From Desulfovibrio psychrotolerans (lineage in GTDB: Bacteria > Desulfobacterota > Desulfovibrionia > Desulfovibrionales > Desulfovibrionaceae): DNA of 64,000 nt. Position numbers and translations under genes: made by a program. The stretch lies in NCBI RefSeq assembly GCF_013340305.1, contig NZ_BLVP01000010.1, forward strand, positions 124,001 through 188,000, read 5' to 3'. The notes under the pieces were generated by a model. The model was not told the origin of the DNA, searched no databases, and worked only from the letters and a program-made list of their open reading frames with translations. Of the stretch, positions 15,826 to 26,550 are shown in pieces. The stretch's first letter is position 1, and the number at the start of each line of letters is the position of its first letter.

Positions 15826-17019
15826 TTACTCCACGATCTCAGAAACAACACCTGCGCCAACGGTACGGCCACCTTCGCGGATAGCGAAGCGCAGGCCCTT
15901 TTCCATGGCGATGGGGTTAATGAGTTCCACGTTGAAGACTGCGTTGTCGCCGGGCATAACCATTTCCACGCCTTCATCCAGGGCGATAACGCCGGTGATG
16001 TCGGTGGTACGGAAGTAGAACTGGGGACGGTAGCCGGTGAAGAAGGGAGTGTGGCGGCCGCCTTCGTCCTTGGAGAGCACGTACACTTCTGCCTTGAACT
16101 TGGTGTGGGGCTTGATGGAACCGGGCTTGCAGAGAACCTGTCCGCGTTCCACTTCATCGCGCTTGATGCCGCGGATGAGCAGACCCACGTTGTCGCCGGC
16201 CTGACCTTCGTCAAGCAGCTTGCGGAACATTTCAACGCCGGTGCAGGTGGTCTTCTGGTTGGGGCGGATGCCCACGATTTCCACTTCTTCGCCGACCTTG
16301 ATCACGCCGCGCTCAATACGACCGGTAACAACGGTACCACGGCCGGAGATGGAGAACACGTCTTCGATGGGCAGCAGGAAGGGCTTGTCGATTTCGCGCT
16401 GGGGCTCAGGAATGAAAGAGTCGCAGGCGTCCAGAAGTTCCTTGATGCAGTTGGTGGCCGGATCGTCGGCGCTGTCGGCTTCCAGAGCCTTCAGAGCGGA
16501 ACCGCGGATAACCGGGATGTCGTCGCCGGGGAAGTCGTAGGAAGAAAGAAGTTCGCGAACTTCCAGTTCAACCAGTTCCAGCAGTTCTTCGTCGTCCACC
16601 ATGTCGCACTTGTTCATGAACACGACGAGGGACGGCACGCCAACCTGACGGGCGAGCAGGATGTGCTCACGGGTCTGGGGCATGGGGCCGTCGGTGGCTG
16701 CCACAACGATGATACCGCCGTCCATCTGGGCTGCGCCGGTGATCATGTTCTTGATGTAGTCGGCGTGGCCGGGGCAGTCAACGTGCGCATAGTGGCGCTT
16801 GGGGGATTCGTATTCGACGTGGGCGGTGGCGATGGTGATGCCACGTTCCTTTTCTTCGGGGGCCTTGTCGATTTCGTCGAATGCGATGGCCTTGCCGCCG
16901 CCCATCAGGGCTGCAACCTTGGTGATTGCTGCGGTGAGGGTGGTCTTACCGTGGTCAATGTGGCCGATGGTGCCGATGTTAACATGCGGCTTGTTACGAG
17001 TAAATTTTTCCTTACCCAT
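15826..17019 (-). CDS. tuf: elongation factor Tu
   Basis: A 397-residue EF-Tu that delivers aminoacyl-tRNA to the ribosome. All GTPase motifs are visible: GHIDHGKTT (residues 18-26), the RGITI switch-I element, DCPGHADY, and NKCD. Domains II and III follow in normal order. It is cotranscribed with four upstream tRNA genes and with rpmG downstream, mirroring the enteric tufB operon. Confidence 0.98.
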   Translation of the reverse strand: MGKEKFTRNKPHVNIGTIGHIDHGKTTLTAAITKVAALMGGGKAIAFDEIDKAPEEKERGITIATAHVEYESPKRHYAHVDCPGHADYIKNMITGAAQMDGGIIVVAATDGPMPQTREHILLARQVGVPSLVVFMNKCDMVDDEELLELVELEVRELLSSYDFPGDDIPVIRGSALKALEADSADDPATNCIKELLDACDSFIPEPQREIDKPFLLPIEDVFSISGRGTVVTGRIERGVIKVGEEVEIVGIRPNQKTTCTGVEMFRKLLDEGQAGDNVGLLIRGIKRDEVERGQVLCKPGSIKPHTKFKAEVYVLSKDEGGRHTPFFTGYRPQFYFRTTDITGVIALDEGVEMVMPGDNAVFNVELINPIAMEKGLRFAIREGGRTVGAGVVSEIVE

Positions 17020-17068
17020 GAGTAATTCTCCCTGGCAATGTTGTTCTCGATGTTACACCGAAAAGAAA

Positions 17069-17144
17069 TGGAGCCCACAAGCAGGATTGAACTGCTGACC
17101 TCGTCCTTACCAAGGACGCGCTCTGCCGACTGAGCTATGTGGGC
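17069..17144 (-). tRNA. tRNA-Thr (GGT anticodon)
   Basis: A 76-base cloverleaf with encoded CCA; acceptor GCCCACA pairs with TGTGGGC; anticodon loop TTGGTAA gives GGT. It is the last tRNA before tuf. Confidence 0.96.
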
Positions 17145-17180
17145 CAATATACTCAACTGTAGGGAGAACTCAGGCGGAAA

Positions 17181-17256
17181 TGGAGCGGGAAACGAGACTC
17201 GAACTCGCAACCCTCAGCTTGGAAGGCTGATGCTCTAGCCATTGAGCTATTCCCGC
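17181..17256 (-). tRNA. tRNA-Gly (TCC anticodon)
   Basis: A 76-base cloverleaf with encoded CCA; acceptor GCGGGAA pairs with TTCCCGC; anticodon loop CTTCCAA gives TCC. Confidence 0.96.
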
Positions 17257-17314
17257 ATAGTATGCCGTAGTTCTCCGACGCATGTCTCCTACAGCCTGTC
17301 AGCGCTTTTCGTCG

Positions 17315-17400
17315 TGGTGGAGGGGGGAGGATTTGAACCTCCGAAGTCATACGACGACAGATTTACAGTCTGTTCCCTTTGGCCACTCGGGAACCCCTCC
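17315..17400 (-). tRNA. tRNA-Tyr (GTA anticodon)
   Basis: An 86-base class II tRNA with encoded CCA; the acceptor GGAGGGG pairs with CCCCTCC, the anticodon loop contains TGTAAA (GTA) and a long variable arm follows. Confidence 0.96.
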
Positions 17401-17403
17401 ACG

Positions 17404-17479
17404 TGGAGCTGGCGATGGGACTCGAACCCGCAACCGGCTGATTACAAATCAGCTGCTCTGCCAGTTGAGCTACGCCAGC
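17404..17479 (-). tRNA. tRNA-Thr (TGT anticodon)
   Basis: A 76-base cloverleaf with encoded CCA; acceptor GCTGGCG pairs with CGCCAGC; anticodon loop TTTGTAA gives TGT. It is the first gene of the tRNA-tuf operon. Confidence 0.96.
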
Positions 17480-17779
17480 CAACGGAGATGAGTGTTTATA
17501 CGCGGCGTGAACATTTGGCAAGCGAAAAATGGTGATTCAGGTACTTTTTTTCCTGAATCTCCCATAACAGCCCATGGGATAGGTCCCGAGGGCCGCTGTC
17601 GGCACCGATGCGCCCGCCAATGTCCGGGAGCCGAGCTAACCTCCGCGCTTCCGGCTGTAGGTAGGGGTTGTATACAACGGGGACCAAACCCGCAAGGATA
17701 ATTCGGCGCAGTGTGCCTGTGTGTTGTGGGTGAGGCGTATGTGGGGGTGTGGGGCGGCATACGGCAGCGGAGCATATAT
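17480..17779 (-). promoter_or_regulatory. tRNA-tuf operon upstream region with a candidate promoter
   Basis: No gene is supported here. On the minus strand TTGCGG (17690-17695) precedes TATACA (17669-17674) by 15 bases, a possible but short-spaced promoter about 190 bases before tRNA-Thr. An eight-base inverted repeat GATTCAGG/CCTGAATC (17534-17559) lies 55 bases before the first tRNA and may form in the precursor RNA. Confidence 0.35.
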
Positions 17780-17812
17780 AAATGAAAGGGCCGCCCCGAT
17801 GTGGAGCGGCCC
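17780..17812 (-). terminator. intrinsic terminator of lpxC
   Basis: GGGCCGC and GCGGCCC (17788-17812) form a GC-rich stem, followed on the minus strand by TTTCATT. It lies about 55 bases past the lpxC stop. Confidence 0.8.
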
Positions 17813-17868
17813 GGATAATCAGAATGTGGTCGCGCGCTTCGCGGCAATGCCGCGCAAATAGACTATTG

Positions 17869-18783
17869 TTAGGCGGCGACGGGCTGGCCTGCGTGCTCCC
17901 GTGCAGGCACGGCTTCCGGGCGGAAGGCGTCCATCTCCACGGTTTCCAGATAGATGTCTGCGTGCTCCTGAATCGTGCGCAGGAACTGGTTGTTCAGCGC
18001 GTGCCCGGAGGCGAATACTTCGAAGTGGCCCTGCAAGGGGGCACCCAGCATAGACATGTCGCCGATGAAGTCGAGAATCTTGTGGCGCACGAATTCATCG
18101 TCAAAGCGCAGACCGTCTTCGTTCAGCACGCCGTATTCGTCCAGAACGATGGCGTTATCCAGCGACCCGCCGAGGGCGAGGCCGTTCTTGTGCAGATACT
18201 CCACCTCGCGCAGAAAGCCGAAGGTACGGGCCTTGGCTATTTCTCGCGTGAAGGTGGCGGGGGTGACTTCCACGCTCATGGTCTGTCTGCCGATGAGGGG
18301 GTGGTCGAAATCTATGGTGTAATCGATGCGCAGACCGGCGTACGGGGAGGCGGAAATGTACTTGCCGTCGCGTTCGAAGTGGATGGGCTTGGTGATGCGC
18401 TGCACCGTGCGGGTGCGGTTTTGCACTGCAATGCCTGCATCGCGGAGCAGGAAGACGAAGGAGGCTGCGCTGCCATCCATAATGGGCACTTCGCCGCCTT
18501 CTATGTCTATGCGGATATTGTCAATCTGCAAACCGGCAATGGCTGCGAGCAGGTGCTCCACAGTGGCCACGGAGGTGCCGTCCAGTCCCAGCGTAGTGGC
18601 AAGGCCCGTTGCGATGACCGCATGCGGCTCGGGGGTGATGACTTTGCAGCCGTTCTCGCCGTGGATGTGGAACACGATGCCCGTGTCTTCCGGTGCGGGA
18701 GAAAGGGAGAGTCTGACCACCTTGCCGCTGTGCAGGCCGATGCCGGAGCAGCCTATGGCTTTTTTGATTGTCGATTGCTTCAT
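17869..18783 (-). CDS. lpxC: UDP-3-O-acyl-N-acetylglucosamine deacetylase
   Basis: LpxC performs the committed zinc-dependent deacetylation of lipid A synthesis. The 304-residue protein begins MKQSTIKKAIGCSGIGLHSG; the metal-binding TVEHLLAA helix near residue 78, the PIMDGSA turn, the HKILDFIGD motif with its metal aspartate, and the catalytic GHALNN histidine near 265 are all present. The start at 18783 is set by a GGAGG site; longer frames upstream read into the prmC end and lack signature. The gene shows the cell has a lipopolysaccharide outer membrane. Confidence 0.96.
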   Translation of the reverse strand: MKQSTIKKAIGCSGIGLHSGKVVRLSLSPAPEDTGIVFHIHGENGCKVITPEPHAVIATGLATTLGLDGTSVATVEHLLAAIAGLQIDNIRIDIEGGEVPIMDGSAASFVFLLRDAGIAVQNRTRTVQRITKPIHFERDGKYISASPYAGLRIDYTIDFDHPLIGRQTMSVEVTPATFTREIAKARTFGFLREVEYLHKNGLALGGSLDNAIVLDEYGVLNEDGLRFDDEFVRHKILDFIGDMSMLGAPLQGHFEVFASGHALNNQFLRTIQEHADIYLETVEMDAFRPEAVPAREHAGQPVAA

Positions 18784-18895
18784 GATGCCTCCGTTCAGCT
18801 TGTAAGCAAAAGACGTGCCTTGATTGGGCAAGGTTTTAATATACTGGAATAGAAGAAGTTTTTTGGTTTTGCGAGGTGGGTGAGAGTGTGTGCTT

Positions 18896-19801
18896 TCAGC
18901 ACTGTGTTGTTTTTTCGCACTGATAAGCGGAGCGCGTGGCAACGGCCAGCCGATCCAGTCCCGCAAGGTCGCGGACGATGCGGGCGTCTTGCCATGTCCG
19001 GGGTGGTTCGTTGAGTGCGGCAAGGGCATAGGGCCCCTGCGAGCAGCCCATTTCCATGACAAAAAGGCCGCCGGGCCTGAGCCAGCAGGCTGCGGAAGGA
19101 ATGAGGATATCGGCGTGCTCCGTGCCTGCGGCCCCCGGAACAAGAGCCGAAGCAGGTTCGAAGTCGCGCACCTCGCTGCTGAGCTGCGCGTGTTCCGCCG
19201 CGCTGACGTAAGGCGGATTGGTGGCCACGCAGTCAAGGCTGCCGGGGCGGAACAGGCAGGAGGTGAAGTCGCCCTGCACGAAGAGAATGCGGTCTGCCAC
19301 ACCGTGCCTGCGGGCATTGCGTGCAGCCACAGAGAGCGCATCGGCACTGCGGTCCACGGCTATGCCGCGCGCGTGGGGCAGTTCGGCGGCGATGCTGACG
19401 GCAATGCAGCCGCTGCCGGTGCCCAGATCCGCGAAGGTGAAAGGGCCCGAGCGGGCAAATTGGCGGACCACTTCTTCTACGATATGTTCCGTTTCCGGTC
19501 TGGGGATGAGGGTGGCCGGGGAAACTGTGAACTCGCGCCCGAAAAATTCGCGCGAACCGATGAGATAGGCCGCAGGCTCGCCCTGCCCCCTGCGCAGCAC
19601 AAGAGACAGCATGGCTGCCCACTGGGAGTCGGTTACGGGCTGATGCGGATTAGTGAGCAGGTGCAGGCGGTCCTTGCCCAGCACGTGCATGCAGATAAGG
19701 CCTGCGGACAGGCGGGGAGAATCAACGGCCTTCCCGGACAGGTAGTCCGAGAAGGCCGCAATGACCGTGCGTATGGTGCAGGGGGCGGGTCTGGAGACCA
19801 C
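18896..19801 (-). CDS. prmC: peptide chain release factor N5-glutamine methyltransferase
   Basis: A 301-residue SAM-dependent methyltransferase that methylates the GGQ glutamine of release factors. It has an N-terminal helical substrate domain, the motif I strand FADLGTGSGCIAVSIA (about residue 120-135) and the signature catalytic NPPYVS near 192. It starts six bases after the prfA stop codon, so it is translationally linked to its substrate gene, the usual arrangement. Confidence 0.95.
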   Translation of the reverse strand: MVSRPAPCTIRTVIAAFSDYLSGKAVDSPRLSAGLICMHVLGKDRLHLLTNPHQPVTDSQWAAMLSLVLRRGQGEPAAYLIGSREFFGREFTVSPATLIPRPETEHIVEEVVRQFARSGPFTFADLGTGSGCIAVSIAAELPHARGIAVDRSADALSVAARNARRHGVADRILFVQGDFTSCLFRPGSLDCVATNPPYVSAAEHAQLSSEVRDFEPASALVPGAAGTEHADILIPSAACWLRPGGLFVMEMGCSQGPYALAALNEPPRTWQDARIVRDLAGLDRLAVATRSAYQCEKTTQC

Positions 19802-19807
19802 GATGGC

Positions 19808-20878
19808 TTAGGCCTGAGCCTGCGCCTGCAGGGCTTCAGTCTGGTCGTGGGTGACAAGGGCGTTCAGCAGATCGTCCAGATCGCCTTCCATAATGGCTTC
19901 CAGCTTGTAGAGCGTGAGGTTGATACGGTGGTCTGTGCATCTTCCCTGCGGGAAATTGTAGGTGCGGATGCGTCCCGAACGGTCGCCGGAACCCACCAGC
20001 AGCTTGCGCTGCTCTGCCTGCTGGGCATGCTGCTTATCCTGCTCCAGCTGGAGGAGCCGGGAAGAAAGAATTTTCAAGCCCTTGGCCTTGTTTTTATGCT
20101 GCGACTTTTCGTCCTGACAGCAGACCACAAGGCCGGTGGGAATGTGGGTGACGCGTACGGCGGAGTCCGTGGTGTTCACCGACTGTCCGCCGGGACCGGA
20201 GGAGCGGTAGACATCGAAGCGCAGGTCTTCAGGCCGGATGTTCAGGTCCACCTCGTCTGCCTCGGGCATAACGGCCACGGTGGCCGCAGAAGTATGGATA
20301 CGTCCCTGCGTTTCCGTGGCGGGCACGCGCTGCACGCGGTGAATGCCCGATTCGAACTTGAGGCGGCTGTATACCTTGTCGCCCTTGACGATGGCGATGA
20401 CTTCCTTAAGGCCCCCGGTGCCTGTTTCGCTGGATTCCAGAATCTCCAGCCGCCAGCCCGTTGTTTCGGCGTAGCGGCTGTACATGCGGAACAGGTCTGC
20501 CGCGAACAGGGCTGCTTCTTCGCCGCCGGTGCCTGCGCGGATTTCGAGAATGCAGTTCTTCTCGTCCATGGGGTCTTTGGGCAGGAGCAAAATCTTCAGG
20601 TCTTGCTCAAGCACAGGCAGAGCCTGCTCAATGCTTTTGATCTCCTCGCGCGCCATCTGAGCCATTTCCGGGTCGCTGTCGTGCAGAAGGAGCTTGTTTT
20701 CCTCAAGGTCGCGCTTCATGTCGGTGTACTTGCGGAAAGCATCGACCACCAGTTTGAGATCGGAATGGGTTTTGGTCAGCTGCCGGTAGCGGTCCTGATC
20801 GTTGAACACTTCCGGTGAGCTGAGCTGCTGTTCCAGATCTTCGAAACGGCGCTCAAGATTCTCTAGCTTGGAAAACAT
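19808..20878 (-). CDS. prfA: peptide chain release factor 1
   Basis: RF1 (356 residues) terminates translation at UAA and UAG. The stop-codon recognition tripeptide PAT is visible in [10 protein letters not shown], and the catalytic GGQ in [17 protein letters not shown]. Total length and the [10 protein letters not shown] tail are typical. It overlaps the stop of the upstream DUF1385 gene at 20878 and precedes prmC. Confidence 0.97.
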   Translation of the reverse strand: MFSKLENLERRFEDLEQQLSSPEVFNDQDRYRQLTKTHSDLKLVVDAFRKYTDMKRDLEENKLLLHDSDPEMAQMAREEIKSIEQALPVLEQDLKILLLPKDPMDEKNCILEIRAGTGGEEAALFAADLFRMYSRYAETTGWRLEILESSETGTGGLKEVIAIVKGDKVYSRLKFESGIHRVQRVPATETQGRIHTSAATVAVMPEADEVDLNIRPEDLRFDVYRSSGPGGQSVNTTDSAVRVTHIPTGLVVCCQDEKSQHKNKAKGLKILSSRLLQLEQDKQHAQQAEQRKLLVGSGDRSGRIRTYNFPQGRCTDHRINLTLYKLEAIMEGDLDDLLNALVTHDQTEALQAQAQA

Positions 20879-21960
20879 CAGTTTTTCTCCGAAACAGTGT
20901 AGGCGGGGGCGTGCACTTCTTCAGTGGCTTCCGGGCCCAGAGCTTCCTTCAGCGCCACAATGGCCACTTCCAGTTGCGGGGTATCCGGCTCATGGGTGGT
21001 GAGCATCTGGAGCAGCATGCCGGGGGCGCTGAGAAGGCGGCCCCATATGGTCTCGTTCACTCTGGCGGAATACTTGATGGCCTCATACGCTATGGCACTT
21101 ATGGGAGCCATGAGCGCGAGCTTGAACAGAATGATCATGCTGTGCTTGAAGAGTGTGCCTTCCGGCTTCCAGACCAGCAGCAGCGCGGGGACGAGCACCG
21201 TGTGCAGGATGATGGCGATGGAGAGCACGAACAGCAGAAAAGTGGTGCCGCACCGGGGGTGCAGCCTGCTGCGCAGGCTGGCGGAGCCGGTGGTTACGGC
21301 GTTGCCGTCTTCATAGGTCCAGATAACCTTGTGCTCCGCCCCGTGATATTGGAAGACGCGGCGGATATCCGGGATGAATGAAATGCCCAGAATGTAAGCC
21401 AGAAATATGCCGAATTTGAAGATGCCGTCCCAGACGTGAAAGCTCAGTCCGTCGGCATCGCCGCCCAGTCCCAGCATGTTCATGCCCATGGAGAACAGGT
21501 GCGGCAGCACCACGAAAAGGCCCAGCGCAAGCATTATGGATGCCGCAAGCGTTGCGGCAAGGTGCCACGGCTTCAGTTCGCCTTCCACTTCCTCGTCCAC
21601 AGCCTGCGTGGCTGAGTAGTTCAGGGCCTTGATGCCGTTTACCAGCGTCTCGATAAGAATGGGAAAGCCGCGCACAAAGGGGCGTTTGAGAAAGTCGTTT
21701 CCCGTGAGGGTGAACCACGGACGGTTTTCCACCACGATGGAGCCGTCCGGCCTGCGCACGGCAATGGCAAGACGGTCCTTGTTGCGCATCATCACGCCTT
21801 CCATGACCGCCTGTCCGCCCACGGTGCACCGGGCGGACGCAGCCAGAGCGGCTGCGAACACCCTGCCGGGGCGGCATGCGCGCTGCTTGTCAGCGTCAGA
21901 GGCAGGGACAGGAATAGTTGCGCCACCGGGGCCGCCTGCGGCTTTGGAACGTTCTTTCAC
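20878..21960 (-). CDS. DUF1385 family membrane protein
   Basis: A 360-residue protein with the family signature [23 protein letters not shown] near residue 50, then several membrane segments (around [54 protein letters not shown] and a further C-terminal helix). DUF1385 proteins are sporadically called YqhQ-like and have no firm function. A GTG start at 21960 is supported by GGGAG six bases upstream; a longer frame reaching 22113 would run through a GC hairpin. The gene sits between rpmE and prfA, a context common in anaerobic bacteria. Confidence 0.88.
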   Translation of the reverse strand: MKERSKAAGGPGGATIPVPASDADKQRACRPGRVFAAALAASARCTVGGQAVMEGVMMRNKDRLAIAVRRPDGSIVVENRPWFTLTGNDFLKRPFVRGFPILIETLVNGIKALNYSATQAVDEEVEGELKPWHLAATLAASIMLALGLFVVLPHLFSMGMNMLGLGGDADGLSFHVWDGIFKFGIFLAYILGISFIPDIRRVFQYHGAEHKVIWTYEDGNAVTTGSASLRSRLHPRCGTTFLLFVLSIAIILHTVLVPALLLVWKPEGTLFKHSMIILFKLALMAPISAIAYEAIKYSARVNETIWGRLLSAPGMLLQMLTTHEPDTPQLEVAIVALKEALGPEATEEVHAPAYTVSEKN

Positions 21961-21989
21961 ACAGTCTCCCGCTGTAGCAATAGAATACT

Positions 21990-22019
21990 CCTCCCCGGAA
22001 ACCGCTGTTCCCGGGGAGG
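21990..22019 (-). other. hairpin between rpmE and the DUF1385 gene
   Basis: CCTCCCCGG and CCGGGGAGG form a perfect nine-base-pair stem with a 12-base loop. The T run lies before, not after, the stem on the coding strand, so it does not look like a standard terminator. Confidence 0.5.
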
Positions 22020-22072
22020 AAAAAACGTTGCCCGGCACATCCGGACCACGAACCGTACGCCGTAGAAAACGG

Positions 22073-22282
22073 CTACTTCTGAAGGCCGGCGTATTTCTTG
22101 CGGAAACGGTCAATGCGGCCGGCGGTGTCCAGAAGACGCTGCTTGCCGGTGTAGAAGGGGTGGCACTGCGAGCATATTTCCAGTGCCAGATGTTCGGCCT
22201 TGGTGGTGCGCAGTTCGGATTCGTAACCGCAGGCGCAGGTTACCTTGGCCAGATACACTTTGGGATGGGTGTCTTTCTTCAT
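22073..22282 (-). CDS. rpmE: 50S ribosomal protein L31
   Basis: A 69-residue L31 of the zinc-binding type: the first half carries TCACGYES and the second [14 protein letters not shown], giving the CxC and CxxC ligands. It begins [14 protein letters not shown] at ATG 22282, with GAGGAG nine bases upstream; the frame extends further but without signature. It heads the rpmE-DUF1385-prfA-prmC run. Confidence 0.95.
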   Translation of the reverse strand: MKKDTHPKVYLAKVTCACGYESELRTTKAEHLALEICSQCHPFYTGKQRLLDTAGRIDRFRKKYAGLQK

Positions 22283-22318
22283 AACTGTAAACTCCTCACG
22301 GAAGATGCGGAACGGATG

Positions 22319-22347
22319 CTCATACTGCAAACAGGTGGGGAAGGCAA
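22319..22347 (-). promoter_or_regulatory. rpmE promoter
   Basis: On the minus strand TTGCCT (22342-22347) and TATGAG (22319-22324) are separated by 17 bases, about 37 bases before the rpmE start. No other candidate in the divergent 22283-22515 stretch is better. Confidence 0.5.
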
Positions 22348-22515
22348 GGAATTATTTGTTGTGCCGCATGTGCCGTTGGTGTAGTTGTCTGGGTTTGCGC
22401 TTGTCTGCGGGCCGGGTTCCGGCTGCCGGCGCATCCCCCCCGGAACGGTTTCCGGTCTGGAATTTCCCCGGCCTTGTCGAGGTATGCCTCATGGGCCGTG
22501 ATGTCAAGGTAAGGT

Positions 22516-23271
22516 ATGGCGAAAAAGGAACGGGCAGATCAACTGCTGCACGAGGCAGGACTGGCTGAAAGCCGTGAGAAGGCCAAGCGCTACATAATGG
22601 CCGGGCAGGTATATCTTGTGCGCAACGGCGTGCCCGAGCCGGTTGCCAAGCCGGGGCAGAAGCTGGATACGGACGCCGTGCTGGAACTGCGCGGGGTGGA
22701 CCGGTTTGTGAGCCGGGGAGCCTATAAGCTGCTCACGGCGCTGGAGCATTTCGGTATTGCCGTGGCAGGCAAGGTGGCGCTGGATGCCGGGGCTTCCACG
22801 GGCGGATTCACGGACTGCCTGCTCCAGCACGGTGCCGTGCGGGTGTATGCTGTGGACGTGGGCTACGGCCAACTGCACGAGAAGCTGCGGCAGGACGCAC
22901 GGGTGGTCAATCTGGAGCGTACCAACCTGCGCATTGCGCCCGAAACGCTCATACCGGAACCGGTTGATCTGGTGGTGGCCGATGTCTCCTTCATTTCCCT
23001 TACCCTTGTGCTGCCGCCATGCGTGCGGTTTTTGCGTCCGGGCGGCGAACTGGCTGTGCTTATCAAGCCACAGTTTGAGCTTGGGCCGGATATGACCGAC
23101 AAGGGCGTGGTGCGCGATGCGGACCTGCACCGGCAGGCCGTGGACAAGGTGTGTGATTTTGCGCGCGATGTGCTGGGTCTGGAGGTGGTGGGGGTGGTTG
23201 CCTCTGCCATTAAGGGCCCCAAGGGCAATCAGGAATTCATGGCGTACATGTGCAAGGGAACGCTCCGCTAG
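22516..23271 (+). CDS. TlyA family RNA methyltransferase
   Basis: A 251-residue protein with an N-terminal S4 RNA-binding domain (RADQLLHEAGLAESREKAKR) followed by an FtsJ-like Rossmann methyltransferase: VALDAGASTGGFTDCLLQ is the SAM-binding motif I and DLVVADVSFISL carries the catalytic aspartate region. Proteins of this family methylate ribosomal RNA 2-prime hydroxyls (and are called hemolysin-like in older annotation). It stands alone on the plus strand, divergent from rpmE. Confidence 0.92.
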   Translation: MAKKERADQLLHEAGLAESREKAKRYIMAGQVYLVRNGVPEPVAKPGQKLDTDAVLELRGVDRFVSRGAYKLLTALEHFGIAVAGKVALDAGASTGGFTDCLLQHGAVRVYAVDVGYGQLHEKLRQDARVVNLERTNLRIAPETLIPEPVDLVVADVSFISLTLVLPPCVRFLRPGGELAVLIKPQFELGPDMTDKGVVRDADLHRQAVDKVCDFARDVLGLEVVGVVASAIKGPKGNQEFMAYMCKGTLR

Positions 23272-23285
23272 ATTCGCGCCTGCGC

Positions 23286-25820
23286 TTACTGCACTGCCTG
23301 TGTCTGCGGCTCCCCGCCAAGGGAGCGGACAGAATGGATGAGCATGGCCAGATCCTTCTTTTTGAAGGGCTTGGTAATGTGGAAGTCGCAGCCTGCGTCA
23401 AAGCATTCCTGCCGGTATTCGGGCAGGGCATGGGCGGTTATGGCGGCAATGGGGGTGCGCGGTCTGCCCTGTTCGTCTTCCATTCTGCGGAATTCCCGTG
23501 TGGCGGTGAGTCCGTCCATGCGGGGCATTTCCACATCCATGAGCACCAGATCGTAGCGTGTTTCTCTGAACATGCGCACCGCCTGCTCCCCGTTCTGGGC
23601 AAACTCCGCCGAGTGGCCCGAATTCTTCAGATACAACTCCACCAGTTTGCGGTTGGATTCATTGTCTTCCACCACCAGCAGCCGTAGTCCTTGCTCAGGA
23701 TGATTCGGCTCGCCTTCTCGCGACAGGGCATTATGTGCAGCAGGGTGCCGGGCGGCGTCTCGCGCCTGCGTGCCAAGCAGACCGGCAAGGGCAAAGGCGG
23801 CAGAGAGGTCGGCGTGCAGAACAGGCATGCGCAGGGTGATCATGTCTGCCGAGGCGGCGCAGGTTTCGCTTTCCGCCATGCCACGGGTCAGGCGTATGAG
23901 CGCGGGGCGTGCAGGGAAAGGGCAGAGAGGCTCGCACTCTCCTTCACCGGATTGCGCCGGGGCGGGTTCCAGAGTCAGCTGCTCCAGTTGTACGCATTGG
24001 TCATAGGCAAGGCTGCTGTCCAGAAAGAGCAAAGATACGGGGGCAGACTGGCGGAGCAGGGCCACGGCTTCTGCGTGGCAGGCAGCCTGAAGGCATTCCG
24101 CGCCATGTTCCGCAAGCATGGCGACGAGGAGCGTGCGGGAAAGTTCGTGCGGTTCCACCACAAGGGCGCGGTGTCCTGCGGGTAATGGGGCAAAGCTGTC
24201 TGTGGATTCGTCACATTCCAGCATCATGCGCACTTCAAAGGTGCTGCCCGCTCCCGGTGAGGATTGCAAGTGGATGCCGCCGCCCATCTTTTCGCAGAGC
24301 AGCTTGCTGATGGTAAGCCCCAGTCCTGTTCCGCCGTATTCCCGGCTGGTGGAGGAGTCTGCCTGCGTGAAGCGTTCGAACACCGCCTGCTGCTGCGCCT
24401 GCGGAATGCCTATGCCCGTGTCGCGCACGAAGAAGCGGAGCAGGGCGGAGGGGGGGGCTTCCACTCCGTGCAGCACCTCGCAGTGCAGGCGCAGTTCCAC
24501 TTCGCCCTTGTTGGTGAACTTGGCGGCGTTGCCCAGCAGGTTTACCAGAATCTGCCGCAGCCGTTTGGGGTCGCCGTATACGGTTTCGGGAAGGGCGGGC
24601 GGTACGGATACGCCGAAATCCAGCCCCTTGCGCAGGATCGGGTGCGCGGAAAGGCGCACGGCATCGTCCACGCATTGGCGCAGGTTGAAGGGAATGCGCT
24701 CAAAAGGCATTTCTTCCGCCTCTATGCGCGAAAGGTCCAGAATGTCGTTGATGATGGCGAGCAGATTTTCACCCGCGTTGCGGAAGATATCCACATACTG
24801 CCTCTGGTCGCGGGTAAGCCGCGTTTCCCACAGCAGGTCCGCCATGCCGAGAATGGAGTTGAGCGGGGTGCGTATTTCGTGGCTCATGGAGGCGAGGAAG
24901 CGGCTCTTGGCCATGCTTGCCTGCTCTGCCTGCTCCGCAAGGCTGCGCTCGCGCTGATAGGCGGTGCGCAGTTGCTGGTTGGCCAGCGAAAGGCTTTCTG
25001 TACGTTCATGCACCTTGCGTTCCAGGTCGTCGTAGAGGTCTTTCAGGGCGGTGCTCATGTTGTTGAAGTCGCGGGTGAGCTGGCCCACCTCGTCATCGCG
25101 GGCGGGCTGTTCCAGCGTGCGGAACCGCCGCTGCGAGATGTCGCGTGCCAGTTCCGCCAGCCGGGACACAGGCGTGATGAACATGCGGTTCAGAAATGTA
25201 TTGATAATAACGGAGGAGACGACCAGAAAGAAGACGAAAAAGATCGTGAGTTGTGTGGCCCGGACGAAGAGTACGTCGCGCAGGTGGGAGGTGTGCAGTC
25301 CTATATGTACCAAACCAACGGTATCGCCGGAATCGTTGCTGATGGGGGCGGAGACCCGCAGCACCTGCCCTGCCAGCGTGGGCAGGGCGTTTTCCGCAGG
25401 GGCGAACATGAGGTTGCGGATGGCGGAACGTGGTTCGGGCGGCGTTGCGGGAGGTGCCGCATTAGGCAGCGCGCCCTGCGACAGCTTGGTCATGGGCACT
25501 ACTCCCGCCGGGGAATCGCCCGCGCGCACAAGGCTTTTGCCTTCGGCATCGGTTATGTCGCAATAGGCCACATGTGCAGATGCCTCAACGGACGAGGCAA
25601 GGCCTTCCAGCAGGTAGAAGCTGTATTTTTTAATGTATTCCGCGCTGGTTCTGGCAACCACCTGTGCCATGTGGTTGCCTTGGTCTTCCAGAGTGCGTAC
25701 AAGCTGGGTGTGCTGGGCAGAAAGGACAAAGGTTCCCAGAATGAGCAGTCCGCTGCCGAGAATAAGGATGAGTCCTGCGTTGACCCGTATGCGGAGGCGG
25801 TTTCCCGTGATGCGTTTCAT
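23286..25820 (-). CDS. hybrid sensor histidine kinase/response regulator
   Basis: An 844-residue membrane sensor: one TM near residues 13-35, a periplasmic domain to about 190, a second TM near 190-212, HAMP to about 268, then HisKA with the phosphoacceptor H314 in [10 protein letters not shown] and an HATPase domain ending in GGTGLGL near 497. Two receivers follow. The first (about 550-680) lacks the usual acidic pair (VVEPHELS) though an LFLDSS aspartate exists near 601; the second (about 712-835) has VVEDN and the phosphoacceptor D762 in [10 protein letters not shown] start at M of MKRITGNRL; upstream in-frame codons add a non-family tail. Signal and partner are unknown. Confidence 0.9.
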   Translation of the reverse strand: MKRITGNRLRIRVNAGLILILGSGLLILGTFVLSAQHTQLVRTLEDQGNHMAQVVARTSAEYIKKYSFYLLEGLASSVEASAHVAYCDITDAEGKSLVRAGDSPAGVVPMTKLSQGALPNAAPPATPPEPRSAIRNLMFAPAENALPTLAGQVLRVSAPISNDSGDTVGLVHIGLHTSHLRDVLFVRATQLTIFFVFFLVVSSVIINTFLNRMFITPVSRLAELARDISQRRFRTLEQPARDDEVGQLTRDFNNMSTALKDLYDDLERKVHERTESLSLANQQLRTAYQRERSLAEQAEQASMAKSRFLASMSHEIRTPLNSILGMADLLWETRLTRDQRQYVDIFRNAGENLLAIINDILDLSRIEAEEMPFERIPFNLRQCVDDAVRLSAHPILRKGLDFGVSVPPALPETVYGDPKRLRQILVNLLGNAAKFTNKGEVELRLHCEVLHGVEAPPSALLRFFVRDTGIGIPQAQQQAVFERFTQADSSTSREYGGTGLGLTISKLLCEKMGGGIHLQSSPGAGSTFEVRMMLECDESTDSFAPLPAGHRALVVEPHELSRTLLVAMLAEHGAECLQAACHAEAVALLRQSAPVSLLFLDSSLAYDQCVQLEQLTLEPAPAQSGEGECEPLCPFPARPALIRLTRGMAESETCAASADMITLRMPVLHADLSAAFALAGLLGTQARDAARHPAAHNALSREGEPNHPEQGLRLLVVEDNESNRKLVELYLKNSGHSAEFAQNGEQAVRMFRETRYDLVLMDVEMPRMDGLTATREFRRMEDEQGRPRTPIAAITAHALPEYRQECFDAGCDFHITKPFKKKDLAMLIHSVRSLGGEPQTQAVQ

Positions 25821-25963
25821 GCTGTGTATATCGTATAAGCGTAGTCTATCGGCAGTTTTGCCTTTTGCCAATGGCATCTTTGGGGGAGCGGGAGTGAAAT
25901 TTTTACCGGACACGGAAAGATTCGGTGTGTATTGCCGGAACGGACTGAAAGGAGGACGCCGCC

Positions 25964-26524
25964 ATGCCATGCGGTGACGCGCGCGGGGGCAGAGTGGTGT
26001 TTGTAAGCCACTGCCTGCTTAACGCCAATGTGAAGGTCTGCGGTCTGGCTGCCTATGCCGGGGCGCACCGTCCTGTTTGGGAGACGCTTCTGCCCGCCGG
26101 GGTGGGGGTGGTGCAGCTGCCGTGCCCGGAATTTCTGCATATGGGGCCTGCGCGCTGGTGGCAGACCCGCAGCCAGTATGACACGCCCGCCTATCGTGCC
26201 CTGTGTTCCGCGCTGGCGGACAGCGTGGCTGATCAGGCTCTTATGTACCGGGGGGCGGGAGTGCGCCTGCTGGCGGTGCTGGGGGTGGAGGGCAGCCCCA
26301 GTTGCGGCGTGAACCGGGTGTATGACCACGCGGAATGGGGAGGACGCCCGCGTGATGTGGACCCCGCCGTTGCAAAACGGGCAGGAAAGGGCGTTTGGAT
26401 GGAAGTGCTGGAGCAGGTTTTTGCGCAGCGGGGCGTAGCCCTGCCGCCTTTGCTGGGCGTGGGGTCCGCACGGGACGCTGCCGGAGGCGGGCTGGCCGCG
26501 CTGGAAGAGCTGCTGCGCGGCTAA
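25964..26524 (+). CDS. TudS-related putative desulfidase (DUF523-like)
   Basis: A 186-residue protein with the hallmark blocks of the thiouracil desulfidase superfamily: [14 protein letters not shown] near the N-terminus, LPCPEF around residue 44 and [12 protein letters not shown] near 110, each with a cysteine expected to hold an iron-sulfur cluster. TudS enzymes remove sulfur from thiouracil-type bases; this variant resembles the group annotated as CD3072-like. GGAGG lies 6 bases before ATG. It is monocistronic and divergent from the hybrid kinase. Confidence 0.8.
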   Translation: MPCGDARGGRVVFVSHCLLNANVKVCGLAAYAGAHRPVWETLLPAGVGVVQLPCPEFLHMGPARWWQTRSQYDTPAYRALCSALADSVADQALMYRGAGVRLLAVLGVEGSPSCGVNRVYDHAEWGGRPRDVDPAVAKRAGKGVWMEVLEQVFAQRGVALPPLLGVGSARDAAGGGLAALEELLRG

Positions 26525-26550
26525 CACCCTGTGTCCGGCGGCTGTGCTTG

